Origin: Clostridia bacterium
GTDB taxonomy: Bacteria > Bacillota > Clostridia > UBA1212
Direction of reading: 5' to 3'
DNA length: 64,000 nt
NCBI GenBank assembly: GCA_017461545.1
Contig: JAFTXP010000003.1
Span: 62,001-126,000, forward strand
Position 1 is the first letter of the stretch, and each line of letters opens with the position of its first letter. The notes under the pieces were generated by a model. It worked only from the letters and a program-made list of their open reading frames with translations. It searched no databases and had not been told where the DNA came from. The position numbers were made by a program, and so were the translations under genes. Of the stretch, positions 53,883 through 60,831 are shown in pieces.

Positions 53883-56009
53883 ATGCTTAGCAAGAAAGTT
53901 GAATTTTTAAAAGCAATCCCGGTGTGGGCAGAAGGATTGGAAACGGAAATGAATGTGAATCTGATTTTCAATACTGCCGTAAATTTCACGGGAAGTGAGA
54001 AAACTATTCTGAGAATAAGCGGAAGCAGTGCTTTTTCGATAAAAGTAAACGGAAAGTTTTTCGGCATGGGACCTGCAAGGGCGGGCCACGGCCATTACCG
54101 TGTCGACGAGTACATCTTAAACGATGAACTTGTTTCCGGAGAAAACAAGATTGAAATACTTGTAGCAGGTTACTGTCAGAACAGTTTTTACTGGATAGAC
54201 CAGCCGTCATTTTTGTGTGCGGAAATATTGCAGGACGGCACACCTGTTATCTGGACTTCGGAAAGCGATAACGGATTTAAAGCGTATACATTTGCGGAAA
54301 GAACCGTAAAAGTTCAGCGCTATTCTTTCCAGAGAAATTTTGCCGAAGTCTATGACTATAACAGAAAAACCGACTATGAAAAGCCTGTGAAGCTTGTACA
54401 TGCTACCGCAGAGGAAAAAGTTTTCATAGAAAGAGGTATATTTTATCCCGGATACGAAAAGCAATCTGCCAAAAGCATTGTGTGTCAGGGAACTACAGGT
54501 GTTTCCGAAAAAGACAAATATTACGATGACAGGGCTGTTGTAAATATCGGACCTAATCTCAAAGGCTTTAAAATTGACGAACTTGAAGTTTGCAGTGCGT
54601 GGCAGGCTCAGAAACTTGACTTTGACGCAAAAGACTATACCGTAATTGATAATTCCCCTATATCTGTCGCAAGAGATGGTTTTGCTGTTTACGACATGGG
54701 TATCAACACAAACGGACTTATAGGTTTTGACATTGACTGCGAAAGCGATGTCACCGTCTACGCGCTTTTTGATGAGATTATTGCCGAAAATGACCCGAAC
54801 AAACTCGATTTTTTAAGACTCGGCTGTTCTAGCGTCATAATGTGGACACTTCCAAAGGGAAAATATTCGCTTCTTTCTTTTGAACCGTATGTATTTAAGT
54901 ACTTACGAATTGCGGTTATGGGCGGTGCGGCAAAAGTTTCCGACGTTCACGTGCGCCGTGTAGGATACTACATGCCTGATAAAAAGATAAAAACCGACAA
55001 TCCTAAGCTCAAAGCGGTTTATGATGCGGCAATAGAAACTTTCAGACAGAATACATGCGACATTTATATGGACTGCGCTTCGCGTGAACGCGCCGGCTGG
55101 CTCTGCGACAGCTTCTTTACATCAAGAGTCGAAAGAACGTTGACCGGAAAGAGCGAAGTCGAGAGAAACTTCCTTGAAAACTTCCTGCAACCCAAAAGTT
55201 TCAAATACATCCCCGAGGGAATGCTTCCGATGTGCTATCCGGCAGACCACTACGACTCGGTATTTATTCCGAACTGGGCAATGTGGTATGTCGTGGAACT
55301 TGAAGAATATCTCGCACGCAGCGGAGATTCGGAGCTTATTGCGGCGGCAAAGGAAAGAGTTTACGGACTCCTTAAATATTTCAAGGGTTTTGAAAACAAA
55401 GACGGCCTTTTGGAACGCCTCGAATCATGGGTATTCGTCGAATGGTCAAAAGCAAACGAACTGGTACAAGATCTAAACTTCCCGTCAAATATGCTTTACT
55501 GCAAGATGAAACGTGTAATGTCAAGACTCTACGGCGATGAAACCCTTGCAAAAGAGGCTGACGCGCTCGAAAAGAAAATCAAAGAGCTTTCATTCGGAGG
55601 CAAATTCTTCCGCGACAATGCAGTTTACGAAAACGGCGTGCTGAAATTGACGGAGAACTACACCGAAGCCTGCCAGTACTATGCTTTCCACACCGGAATC
55701 GCAACTCCCGAGGAATACCCGGAGCTTTGGGATACTTTAGTTAAAGATTTCGGACCTCAGCGCAAACAGACGGGCAAATGGCCCGAAGTGTATTTTGCAA
55801 ATGCCTTTATCGGGAACTATCTCAGACTCGATTTGCTCAACATGTATGGCTACACCGATGAAATTCTCGACAACATGGAGGGATATTTCTACTATATGGC
55901 AGAGAAAACCGGCACGCTCTGGGAAAATGACACCGACTTTGCAAGTTGCAGCCACGGATTTGCTTCACACGTGATTTATTGGTTTGACAAGCTCGGAATG
56001 TTGGAGTGA
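53883..56009 (+). CDS. GH78-like alpha-L-rhamnosidase-family protein
   Basis: A 708-residue protein without a signal peptide, so cytoplasmic. Beta-rich domains occupy 1-~380 and an (alpha/alpha)6 barrel ~385-705. The barrel has MDCASRERAGWLCDSFF (about 398), which corresponds to the D-x-x-x-R-x-E-R-x-G-W motif of GH78, and a C-terminal GTLWEND...CSHGFASHV region. The family removes L-rhamnose from glycosides, but substrates differ widely. AAAGGAG lies nine bases before the ATG. It follows polC by 42 bases and could be partly co-transcribed. Confidence 0.8.
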   Translation: MLSKKVEFLKAIPVWAEGLETEMNVNLIFNTAVNFTGSEKTILRISGSSAFSIKVNGKFFGMGPARAGHGHYRVDEYILNDELVSGENKIEILVAGYCQNSFYWIDQPSFLCAEILQDGTPVIWTSESDNGFKAYTFAERTVKVQRYSFQRNFAEVYDYNRKTDYEKPVKLVHATAEEKVFIERGIFYPGYEKQSAKSIVCQGTTGVSEKDKYYDDRAVVNIGPNLKGFKIDELEVCSAWQAQKLDFDAKDYTVIDNSPISVARDGFAVYDMGINTNGLIGFDIDCESDVTVYALFDEIIAENDPNKLDFLRLGCSSVIMWTLPKGKYSLLSFEPYVFKYLRIAVMGGAAKVSDVHVRRVGYYMPDKKIKTDNPKLKAVYDAAIETFRQNTCDIYMDCASRERAGWLCDSFFTSRVERTLTGKSEVERNFLENFLQPKSFKYIPEGMLPMCYPADHYDSVFIPNWAMWYVVELEEYLARSGDSELIAAAKERVYGLLKYFKGFENKDGLLERLESWVFVEWSKANELVQDLNFPSNMLYCKMKRVMSRLYGDETLAKEADALEKKIKELSFGGKFFRDNAVYENGVLKLTENYTEACQYYAFHTGIATPEEYPELWDTLVKDFGPQRKQTGKWPEVYFANAFIGNYLRLDLLNMYGYTDEILDNMEGYFYYMAEKTGTLWENDTDFASCSHGFASHVIYWFDKLGMLE

Positions 56010-56024
56010 GAAATTTTTATAAAA

Positions 56025-56069
56025 AAACGCAACCGCTGAAACTATAATGGTTAGTTGGCGGTTGCGTTT
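56025..56069. terminator. Terminator between the glycosidase and the XRE gene
   Basis: AAACGCAACCGC (56025-56036) pairs with GCGGTTGCGTTT (56058-56069). A run of A precedes it and TTTATTGTTTT follows, and it overlaps the XRE stop. Confidence 0.82.
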
Positions 56070-56307
56070 ATTGTTTTGACTGCCCGTAAAATATACTTTC
56101 AAAGTTAGCATTAAGAATTTCTTTTATTAGAATTATTTCATCTGGGTAAAGATGCCTTTGCCCTACTTCTATCTTAGCAACAGCACTTCGTGTAATATCA
56201 CATCCGCGCACTTGAAGCTTGGTTGCGAGTGTATCCTGTGTCATCCCAATTTTTTCGCGTATTTCACGAATATTATTTCCTATTTTTGTCTCTACTTCTT
56301 TATTCAT
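56068..56307 (-). CDS. XRE-family helix-turn-helix protein
   Basis: A 79-residue DNA-binding protein consisting of one HTH_XRE domain: IGNNIREIREKIGMTQDTLATKLQ, then SAVAKIEVGQRHLYPDEIILIKEIL. The usual shape is kept, although the second helix is extended by RGCDITR. No partner gene is attached. AGAGG lies six bases before the ATG at 56307. Its target is unknown, with its own promoter region the most likely. Confidence 0.83.
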   Translation of the reverse strand: MNKEVETKIGNNIREIREKIGMTQDTLATKLQVRGCDITRSAVAKIEVGQRHLYPDEIILIKEILNANFESIFYGQSKQ

Positions 56308-56412
56308 AAGCATCCTCTTTGCACTTATACAGGAACAATTTTCTTGACTTTATTATCTGATGGTAAATTTGGCAAGTTTAAAGAAGTTTTAAGAGAACCA
56401 TTTCATTTATAA

Positions 56413-56856
56413 TATCCGAATATTTTTGAATATGAAAACGATATTTATATGATTCCTGAATCATCGGCTGTAGGCGAGATCCGTTTATATAAAGCTTCTA
56501 AATTTCCTTTTGAGTGGCGATTGGAAAAAGTGTTGTCAGAAGTAAAGAAAACTTTTGTAGATAGTTTGTTCCTTTTTGAAAATGGTAAGAGTATTGTTGT
56601 TACGAGTTATGTTGATGGAAATAAAAAAGACATAACAGAGGTATATGAGCTGGATATGGCCGAGAAAAAACTTGTTCCGATATCCGGTTATGAAATAACT
56701 TCGGGACGTGCCGCAGGTAATTTTATTCAAATAGGTGATAAAATAATACGTCCGCTTCAAAATCATATTACAGATTACGGTAACTCCATGACTCTGTACA
56801 GTTATGAAATCAGCGGAGACGGACTGACAGGAGAAACGGTTTTGGGCGAAATTTAA
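56413..56856 (+). pseudogene. Remnant of a glycan-synthesis beta-propeller gene
   Basis: From 56413 the frame reads Y-P-N-I-F-E-Y-E-N-D-I-Y-M-I-P-E-S, a family hallmark of the N-terminal propeller found in glucosamine-transferase-like and polysaccharide-assembly proteins. It is preceded by a stop at 56410-56412, so the N-terminal part is lost. The longest ATG frame (56449-56856, 135 residues) has no ribosome site and ends early, with no transferase domain after it. It is most simply a truncated copy left after rearrangement. Confidence 0.62.
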
Positions 56857-57019
56857 ACTGAAAATTTTTTGTTAAAAAGAAGAATTAAAAATCTTACCGG
56901 AACCCATACGATAAACAGATTTAAAAATTTTGAGGTTGTAGACTTTAAGTATAATCGATTTTGTTTGCTAAAACGTTTTATATGGATTATTTCAAAATTC
57001 AAAAGATAGTGGTGAGAAT

Positions 57020-58090
57020 ATGGAAATAAAAGAATACACTCCGCAACAATTTGACGAATTGGAAAAGCATTGGAAACAGTTGGAAAAAGGCTGCGAAATG
57101 ACGGCATTTCAGTTATACGACTGGTACAAGAATATAAATGACTTATACAGCAGAGAAAAAGTGAAAAACATTTTCCGTAAGTGGACGTATGTATTGGTTA
57201 CAGAACAGGACGTTCCGATAATGATTGCCCCCATACAAGTTGTAAAATTTGGTTTTGGAAACAAACGAGTTGGTTATCCGAAGGGGTTTTATATTATCAG
57301 GAGACAATGGTATTCGGATTATTTAAATTTTATTTATGAGGATTTTTCCGAGAAAGCAGTTGATTTAGTTTTAAAATACATGTTTGAAAAGTATGGTTTA
57401 AATGTTTGTCGTTTTGAACAAATAATCAAAAACACCTCTTTTTATCAATACATTACAAAGCACTTTAAATATAGTCAATGGGAATGTTATTGTGCAGAGT
57501 TGGTTTTACCGGAGACATTTGATGAATATAAAAATTTGCTGTCTAAGAGTACTCGGCAAAATATAAGAACTGCTATAAACCGTCAGAGTAGAGATGGAGT
57601 AAATCTTCAGCATAGGATAGTGTACTCTCTTGATGATGAAACCTTGGAAAAACTTAAAGAGATAAGGGCTCAACGCCTCAAAGAGAAACAGCAAAAATCT
57701 GCGGGGAAAGCATCTTTGTTCGGTAAAGCATATGGTTTTCTGCGAAAAATGTCTATTCGTCTTTTCTGTGCAGAACACAATGTTTTACATAACAGCTGTG
57801 CACCGTGGTGCTTTTTAGTAACGGACGGCGATAAAATTGCAAGCTATTTCTGGGGCATAAGAAATGATTATAAAAAAGAATTTTATATAATACTTGCAGG
57901 AGTTGACAAAGAATATCTTTGGTATTCTCCCAGTATAAGCCATCTGTATCTCTTCATCGAAGAACAATATAAAGAAGGGGCGGACGATATAAAAGTTTTT
58001 GATTTTACCCGAGGCGGCGAGCGGTATAAAACCGATATGGGCGGATCAAAGAAAGAAACTTACAGGATTGACTTCAGTATAAATGAATAA
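57020..58090 (+). CDS. GNAT/CelD-like acetyltransferase of envelope glycan type
   Basis: A 356-residue protein of the Acetyltransf_6/FemAB-like fold, with a conserved end FDFTRGGERYKTDMG and the middle motif LLSKSTRQNIRTAINRQ (about 172-188). Such enzymes are often encoded with capsule or surface-glycan genes and transfer acyl or aminoacyl groups. It has no signal peptide and no adjacent glycan operon except the remnant upstream. A GTGGTGAG site precedes the ATG. The substrate is unknown. Confidence 0.75.
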   Translation: MEIKEYTPQQFDELEKHWKQLEKGCEMTAFQLYDWYKNINDLYSREKVKNIFRKWTYVLVTEQDVPIMIAPIQVVKFGFGNKRVGYPKGFYIIRRQWYSDYLNFIYEDFSEKAVDLVLKYMFEKYGLNVCRFEQIIKNTSFYQYITKHFKYSQWECYCAELVLPETFDEYKNLLSKSTRQNIRTAINRQSRDGVNLQHRIVYSLDDETLEKLKEIRAQRLKEKQQKSAGKASLFGKAYGFLRKMSIRLFCAEHNVLHNSCAPWCFLVTDGDKIASYFWGIRNDYKKEFYIILAGVDKEYLWYSPSISHLYLFIEEQYKEGADDIKVFDFTRGGERYKTDMGGSKKETYRIDFSINE

Positions 58091-58176
58091 CGGTCGCTAG
58101 TGAATTGCTGCTAATAATATGCTTTAGAAAATTATTTTAAAATGCATAGATTGCAAGTAAAATGCACATAATATTA

Positions 58177-58205
58177 TTGCAATTTCATATAATTTGATGT
58201 ATAAT
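58177..58205 (+). promoter_or_regulatory. Promoter of the dinJ-yafQ-like operon
   Basis: TTGCAA (58177-58182), 17-bp spacer and TATAAT (58200-58205). The -35 region overlaps a near-palindrome centred on ATAATATTAT (58168-58177), a likely autoregulatory operator. Confidence 0.65.
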
Positions 58206-58228
58206 TTCGTTATAAAGGAGGCGATTAT

Positions 58229-58504
58229 ATGAGCAACATAAATGTCACTATCCGCATGGACGAAGATTTAAAGAAGCAAGCGGATACTCTTTTTACTGAA
58301 CTTGGACTTAATCTTTCAACAGCTTTTAATGTATTTGTCAGACAGGCTGTTCGTGAGCAAGCTATTCCTTTTGTAATCACAAAAAGACAGCCGAATGCTG
58401 AAACACTTGCTGCGATTGATGAGGTACAGAAAATGAAAGCAGACTCCACCATCGGCAAGTCGTACAGCGACGCAAGTCAGATGATGGAGGAACTTTTGGC
58501 ATGA
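58229..58504 (+). CDS. dinJ: DinJ/RelB-family antitoxin
   Basis: A 91-residue antitoxin. The N-terminal ribbon-helix-helix (NVTIRMDEDLKKQADTLFTELGLNLSTAFNVFVRQ in separate blocks, 5-40) binds the operator. The C-terminal ~35 residues would wrap the toxin. AAAGGAGG lies eight bases upstream. Its stop overlaps the toxin start by four bases (ATGA), the usual coupling in this family. Confidence 0.92.
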   Translation: MSNINVTIRMDEDLKKQADTLFTELGLNLSTAFNVFVRQAVREQAIPFVITKRQPNAETLAAIDEVQKMKADSTIGKSYSDASQMMEELLA

Positions 58505-58779
58505 TGTATAATATAAAACCGACAAATCAGTTTAAAAGAGATTTAAAAGCAATACAAAGGCGAGGTTATAATCTTACTTTATTGACAGAGGTTATTCAGT
58601 TGCTTGCAGATGGCAAGCAACTGCCGGAGAAGAATAGGGATCATCCACTGAGCGGTACTTTTGTCGGATGTCGTGAATGTCATATTTTGCCCGATTGGCT
58701 TTTGATTTACGAATTATCGGACAATGATTTGATTTTATATTTAACAAGAACCGGTACTCACAGCGATTTATTTAAATAG
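58501..58779 (+). CDS. yafQ: YafQ-family mRNA interferase toxin
   Basis: A 92-residue RelE-superfamily toxin that cuts mRNA on the ribosome. All catalytic-type residues known in YafQ are present: DHPLSG, ECHILPDWLLIY (His, Asp, Trp) and the C-terminal GTHSDLF. Two adjacent ATG codons (58501 and 58504) are possible starts. It is co-expressed with the dinJ-like antitoxin, and the terminator follows directly. The module appears intact. Confidence 0.92.
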   Translation: MMYNIKPTNQFKRDLKAIQRRGYNLTLLTEVIQLLADGKQLPEKNRDHPLSGTFVGCRECHILPDWLLIYELSDNDLILYLTRTGTHSDLFK

Positions 58780-58785
58780 CAGTTG

Positions 58786-58822
58786 CCGGCGAACCGCCCA
58801 AAATGATTAAGCGGTTCGCCGG
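58786..58822 (+). terminator. Terminator of the dinJ-yafQ operon
   Basis: CCGGCGAACCGC (58786-58797) and GCGGTTCGCCGG (58811-58822), followed by TGTTTTATTTTTT. Confidence 0.9.
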
Positions 58823-58834
58823 TGTTTTATTTTT

Positions 58835-58909
58835 TGTCTGTCCGTTTTTCAAACGGACAGACACGGACAATTTTCCGCCGCGCATATATTTTTGTATATA
58901 TGCGCGGCG
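58835..58909. other. Two perfect hairpins in the sigK leader region
   Basis: TGTCTGTCCGTTT/AAACGGACAGACA (58835-58863, 13 bp) is followed by CGCCGCGCATATAT/ATATATGCGCGGCG (58876-58909, 14 bp). The second ends six bases before the ATG at 58916 and could hide or shape the translation start of sigK. Confidence 0.75.
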
Positions 58910-58915
58910 TTAGTT

Positions 58916-59602
58916 ATGCCCTTGTTTAAGGAGCTGTTAAAATTGTCTGTAAACGGAAATTCAACGATTTATTCCTCCCAGGGAATGGCTTTTCCGAAGC
59001 CTCTTTCTGCTGAAGAGGAAAATTATTATGTGGAGCGTTATTCACAGGGAGATGAGAGTGCAAAAGATATATTGGTTGAGAGGAACCTGCGGTTGGTTGC
59101 ACACATTGCAAAAAAATATATTTCCCCGACTGCAAACGGCGATGATTTGATTTCAATAGGAACAATAGGCTTGATAAAGGCCGTCGGTTCGTTTAAAGCC
59201 GATAAGGGGATAAAGCTCGGTACGTATGCCGTCCGATGTATCGAAAACGAAATTCTCATGTATATGAGATCCGGCAAAAAGTACCAAAGCGAGGTTTCAC
59301 TTCACGAACCCGTAGGAACAGACAAAGAGGGCAACGAAATATTGCTTGAAGACGTACTGAGTCTTGACGATGCGGAGATGCTCGATGAAATTGATGCAAA
59401 CTTCAAATCGGAATTGCTTTTGAAATGTGTAGAAAAATATTTAACATCGAGGGAGCGGCAAATAATAAAACTGCGATACGGTCTGGTGGGAGGAAACGAG
59501 TTGACACAGCGAGAGGTAGGTAAACTGCTCGGAATCAGCAGATCGTATGTTTCCCGAATAGAAAAAAAGGCTTTGGAGAAGTTGGCAAAGGCGATGCAAT
59601 AG
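58916..59602 (+). CDS. sigK: Sporulation sigma factor SigK, uninterrupted
   Basis: A ~228-residue sigma factor for late mother-cell genes. Region 2 (DDLISIGTIGLIKAV) and region 4 (ELTQREVGKLLGISRSYVSRIEKKAL) are complete, and the hallmark FPKPLSAEEE follows a short N-terminal extension. The ATG at 58916 gives a pro-sequence-like start MPLFKELLKLSV, comparable to the removed leader of pro-sigma-K. However, its ribosome site is poor, while a TTG at 58943 has AAGGAG at good spacing and would give a protein without a pro-sequence. No skin-like element interrupts the gene. Confidence 0.88.
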   Translation: MPLFKELLKLSVNGNSTIYSSQGMAFPKPLSAEEENYYVERYSQGDESAKDILVERNLRLVAHIAKKYISPTANGDDLISIGTIGLIKAVGSFKADKGIKLGTYAVRCIENEILMYMRSGKKYQSEVSLHEPVGTDKEGNEILLEDVLSLDDAEMLDEIDANFKSELLLKCVEKYLTSRERQIIKLRYGLVGGNELTQREVGKLLGISRSYVSRIEKKALEKLAKAMQ

Positions 59603-59660
59603 GCAAAAAGAACGGCGTAAAAAATATGGGAAAATATTTTTTACGCCGTTCTTTTTGCCT
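59601..59660 (+). terminator. 27-bp perfect terminator hairpin of sigK
   Basis: The arm AGGCAAAAAGAACGGCGTAA... (59601-59627) overlaps the stop codon and pairs exactly with 59634-59660 around GGGAAA. Confidence 0.85.
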
Positions 59661-59771
59661 ATTTCGGGAGAATATCGGAGATATGGAGAAAATATTCTTT
59701 ACGCCGTTCTTTTTGCCTATTTCGGGAGGATATCGGATATGGAGAAAATTTTTACACCGTTCTTTTTGCCT
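59641..59771. repeat. Direct repeats of the terminator right arm
   Basis: TACGCCGTTCTTTTTGCCTA-TTTCGGGAG-type units start near 59642, 59699 and (as TACACCG...) 59753, spaced 57 and 54 bp: two full units plus a partial. Each could pair with the single left arm at 59601-59627. From 59772 to 59984 I see no further feature. Confidence 0.82.
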
Positions 59772-59984
59772 GGCTTTCTTTACTTACTTGTGTCGTGTTA
59801 GCGGCTGTTATTTTGGAGGAAGATTTTTAAAATCGGAAATTTTTCGTTCTGCTGATTTATCGGCTTGTAGGAGAGTTCTTTACATTGCTTTATAATTGAC
59901 TGCATATGCCTTTTTGTTTAAAATAAAGACATCCGATTGCAGTATTTTTTGATAAATTTCTTTGGAAGAGGGTGCTTAAACGTT

Positions 59985-60398
59985 ATGGCAGAAATAAATT
60001 ATGACGAGATGATAAAGCTTGCAGCAAAAGCAATGGGCGAGTCGTATTCGCCTTATTCAAAGTGCCGTGTGGGCGCATGCCTTTTGGGCGAGAGCGGTCA
60101 ATACTATTTGGGCTGTAATGTCGAAAATGCTTCGTATTCCGCAACCTGCTGTGCGGAGCGCACTGCGATTTTTAAAGCGGTATCTTCCGGTGAAAAGAAA
60201 TTCCGGGCGATTGCAGTTGTTGGAGGATTTGACGGAAATATAAAGGAGTATTTTCCTCCATGCGGAGTATGCCGTCAGGTTATGTCAGAGTTTTGCAAGG
60301 ACGGTTTTGAGGTAATATTATTTAACGGCAAAGAGAGAAAAGTTCTGTCAATGGAGGATGTTTTGCCGTATCCGTTCGGAAGTGAGAAGCTGAAATAG
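59985..60398 (+). CDS. cdd: Cytidine deaminase
   Basis: A 137-residue tetrameric-type zinc deaminase converting cytidine and deoxycytidine to uridines. The motifs are NVENASYSATCCAERTAI (Cys-Ala-Glu, about 45-62) and PPCGVCRQVMSEF (two zinc cysteines, about 88). SPYSKCRVGA near the N terminus is canonical. The ATG at 59985 follows GAAGAGGG. It is transcribed alone and has a terminator at 60434-60472. Confidence 0.95.
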   Translation: MAEINYDEMIKLAAKAMGESYSPYSKCRVGACLLGESGQYYLGCNVENASYSATCCAERTAIFKAVSSGEKKFRAIAVVGGFDGNIKEYFPPCGVCRQVMSEFCKDGFEVILFNGKERKVLSMEDVLPYPFGSEKLK

Positions 60399-60433
60399 AA
60401 TTAAGCTTGAGATAAACAGTATAATGATTTTAC

Positions 60434-60472
60434 AAAGCAGATGTACGGACTGTGAAGCCGTATGTCTGCTTT
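60434..60472 (+). terminator. Terminator of cdd
   Basis: AAAGCAGA--TACGG pairs with CCGTA--TCTGCTTT (two mismatches), followed by TTTTT. Confidence 0.85.
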
Positions 60473-60528
60473 TTTGGTGTATGAGTGCCGCCGGTAACTT
60501 TTTGGTGCGGGCGGGAATAACATATTGA

Positions 60529-60543
60529 TGAGAATAATTTTCA
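60529..60543. promoter_or_regulatory. Fur-box-like operator of feoAB
   Basis: TGAGAAT-A-ATTTTCA is a 7-1-7 match (one mismatch per half) to the Fur consensus TGATAAT-N-ATTATCA. It ends nine bases before the feoA ATG, in position to block transcription when iron is plentiful. Confidence 0.65.
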
Positions 60544-60552
60544 GGAAGAAAT

Positions 60553-60831
60553 ATGTTTAAGGTAGCATCATTGAACGATTTAAAAGAGGGACAAAAGTGC
60601 GTGGTAGACGATATTGCAGTGTCCGGCGATATTAAACGAAGACTGATGGACCTCGGTATCATAAAAGGAGCAGTAGTAGAATGCGGAATTATAAGCCCGG
60701 GTGGCGACCCGAAGGCTTTTTACATAAAAGGGGCGCTCATAGCGCTCAGGGAAGAAGACTCTTCAAAAATATATATAAAAGCGTATGACGGCGCGAATTC
60801 TCCTTACGAAAAGGGGTGTGTCGATGAATGA
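60553..60831 (+). CDS. feoA: FeoA-family iron transport accessory protein
   Basis: A 92-residue protein with the SH3-like FeoA domain (MFKVASLNDLKEGQKCVV, then RRLMDLGIIKGAVVECG and DPKAFYIKGALIALREED, about 1-70). It supports Fe(II) uptake by FeoB, probably by contacting its G domain. Residues 70-92 are a short extra tail. AGGAAG precedes the ATG. Its last eight bases overlap the feoB start, so both are made together. Confidence 0.9.
   Translation: MFKVASLNDLKEGQKCVVDDIAVSGDIKRRLMDLGIIKGAVVECGIISPGGDPKAFYIKGALIALREEDSSKIYIKAYDGANSPYEKGCVDE

Noticed and set aside
58229-58779. dinJ-yafQ pair as something new
   Set aside because: All family residues and the overlap are standard, so it was kept as an ordinary type II toxin-antitoxin module.
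59626-59895. 89-codon frame after sigK
   Set aside because: It reads through the duplicated terminator arm and merely repeats the same motif, so it is an artefact of the repeats.
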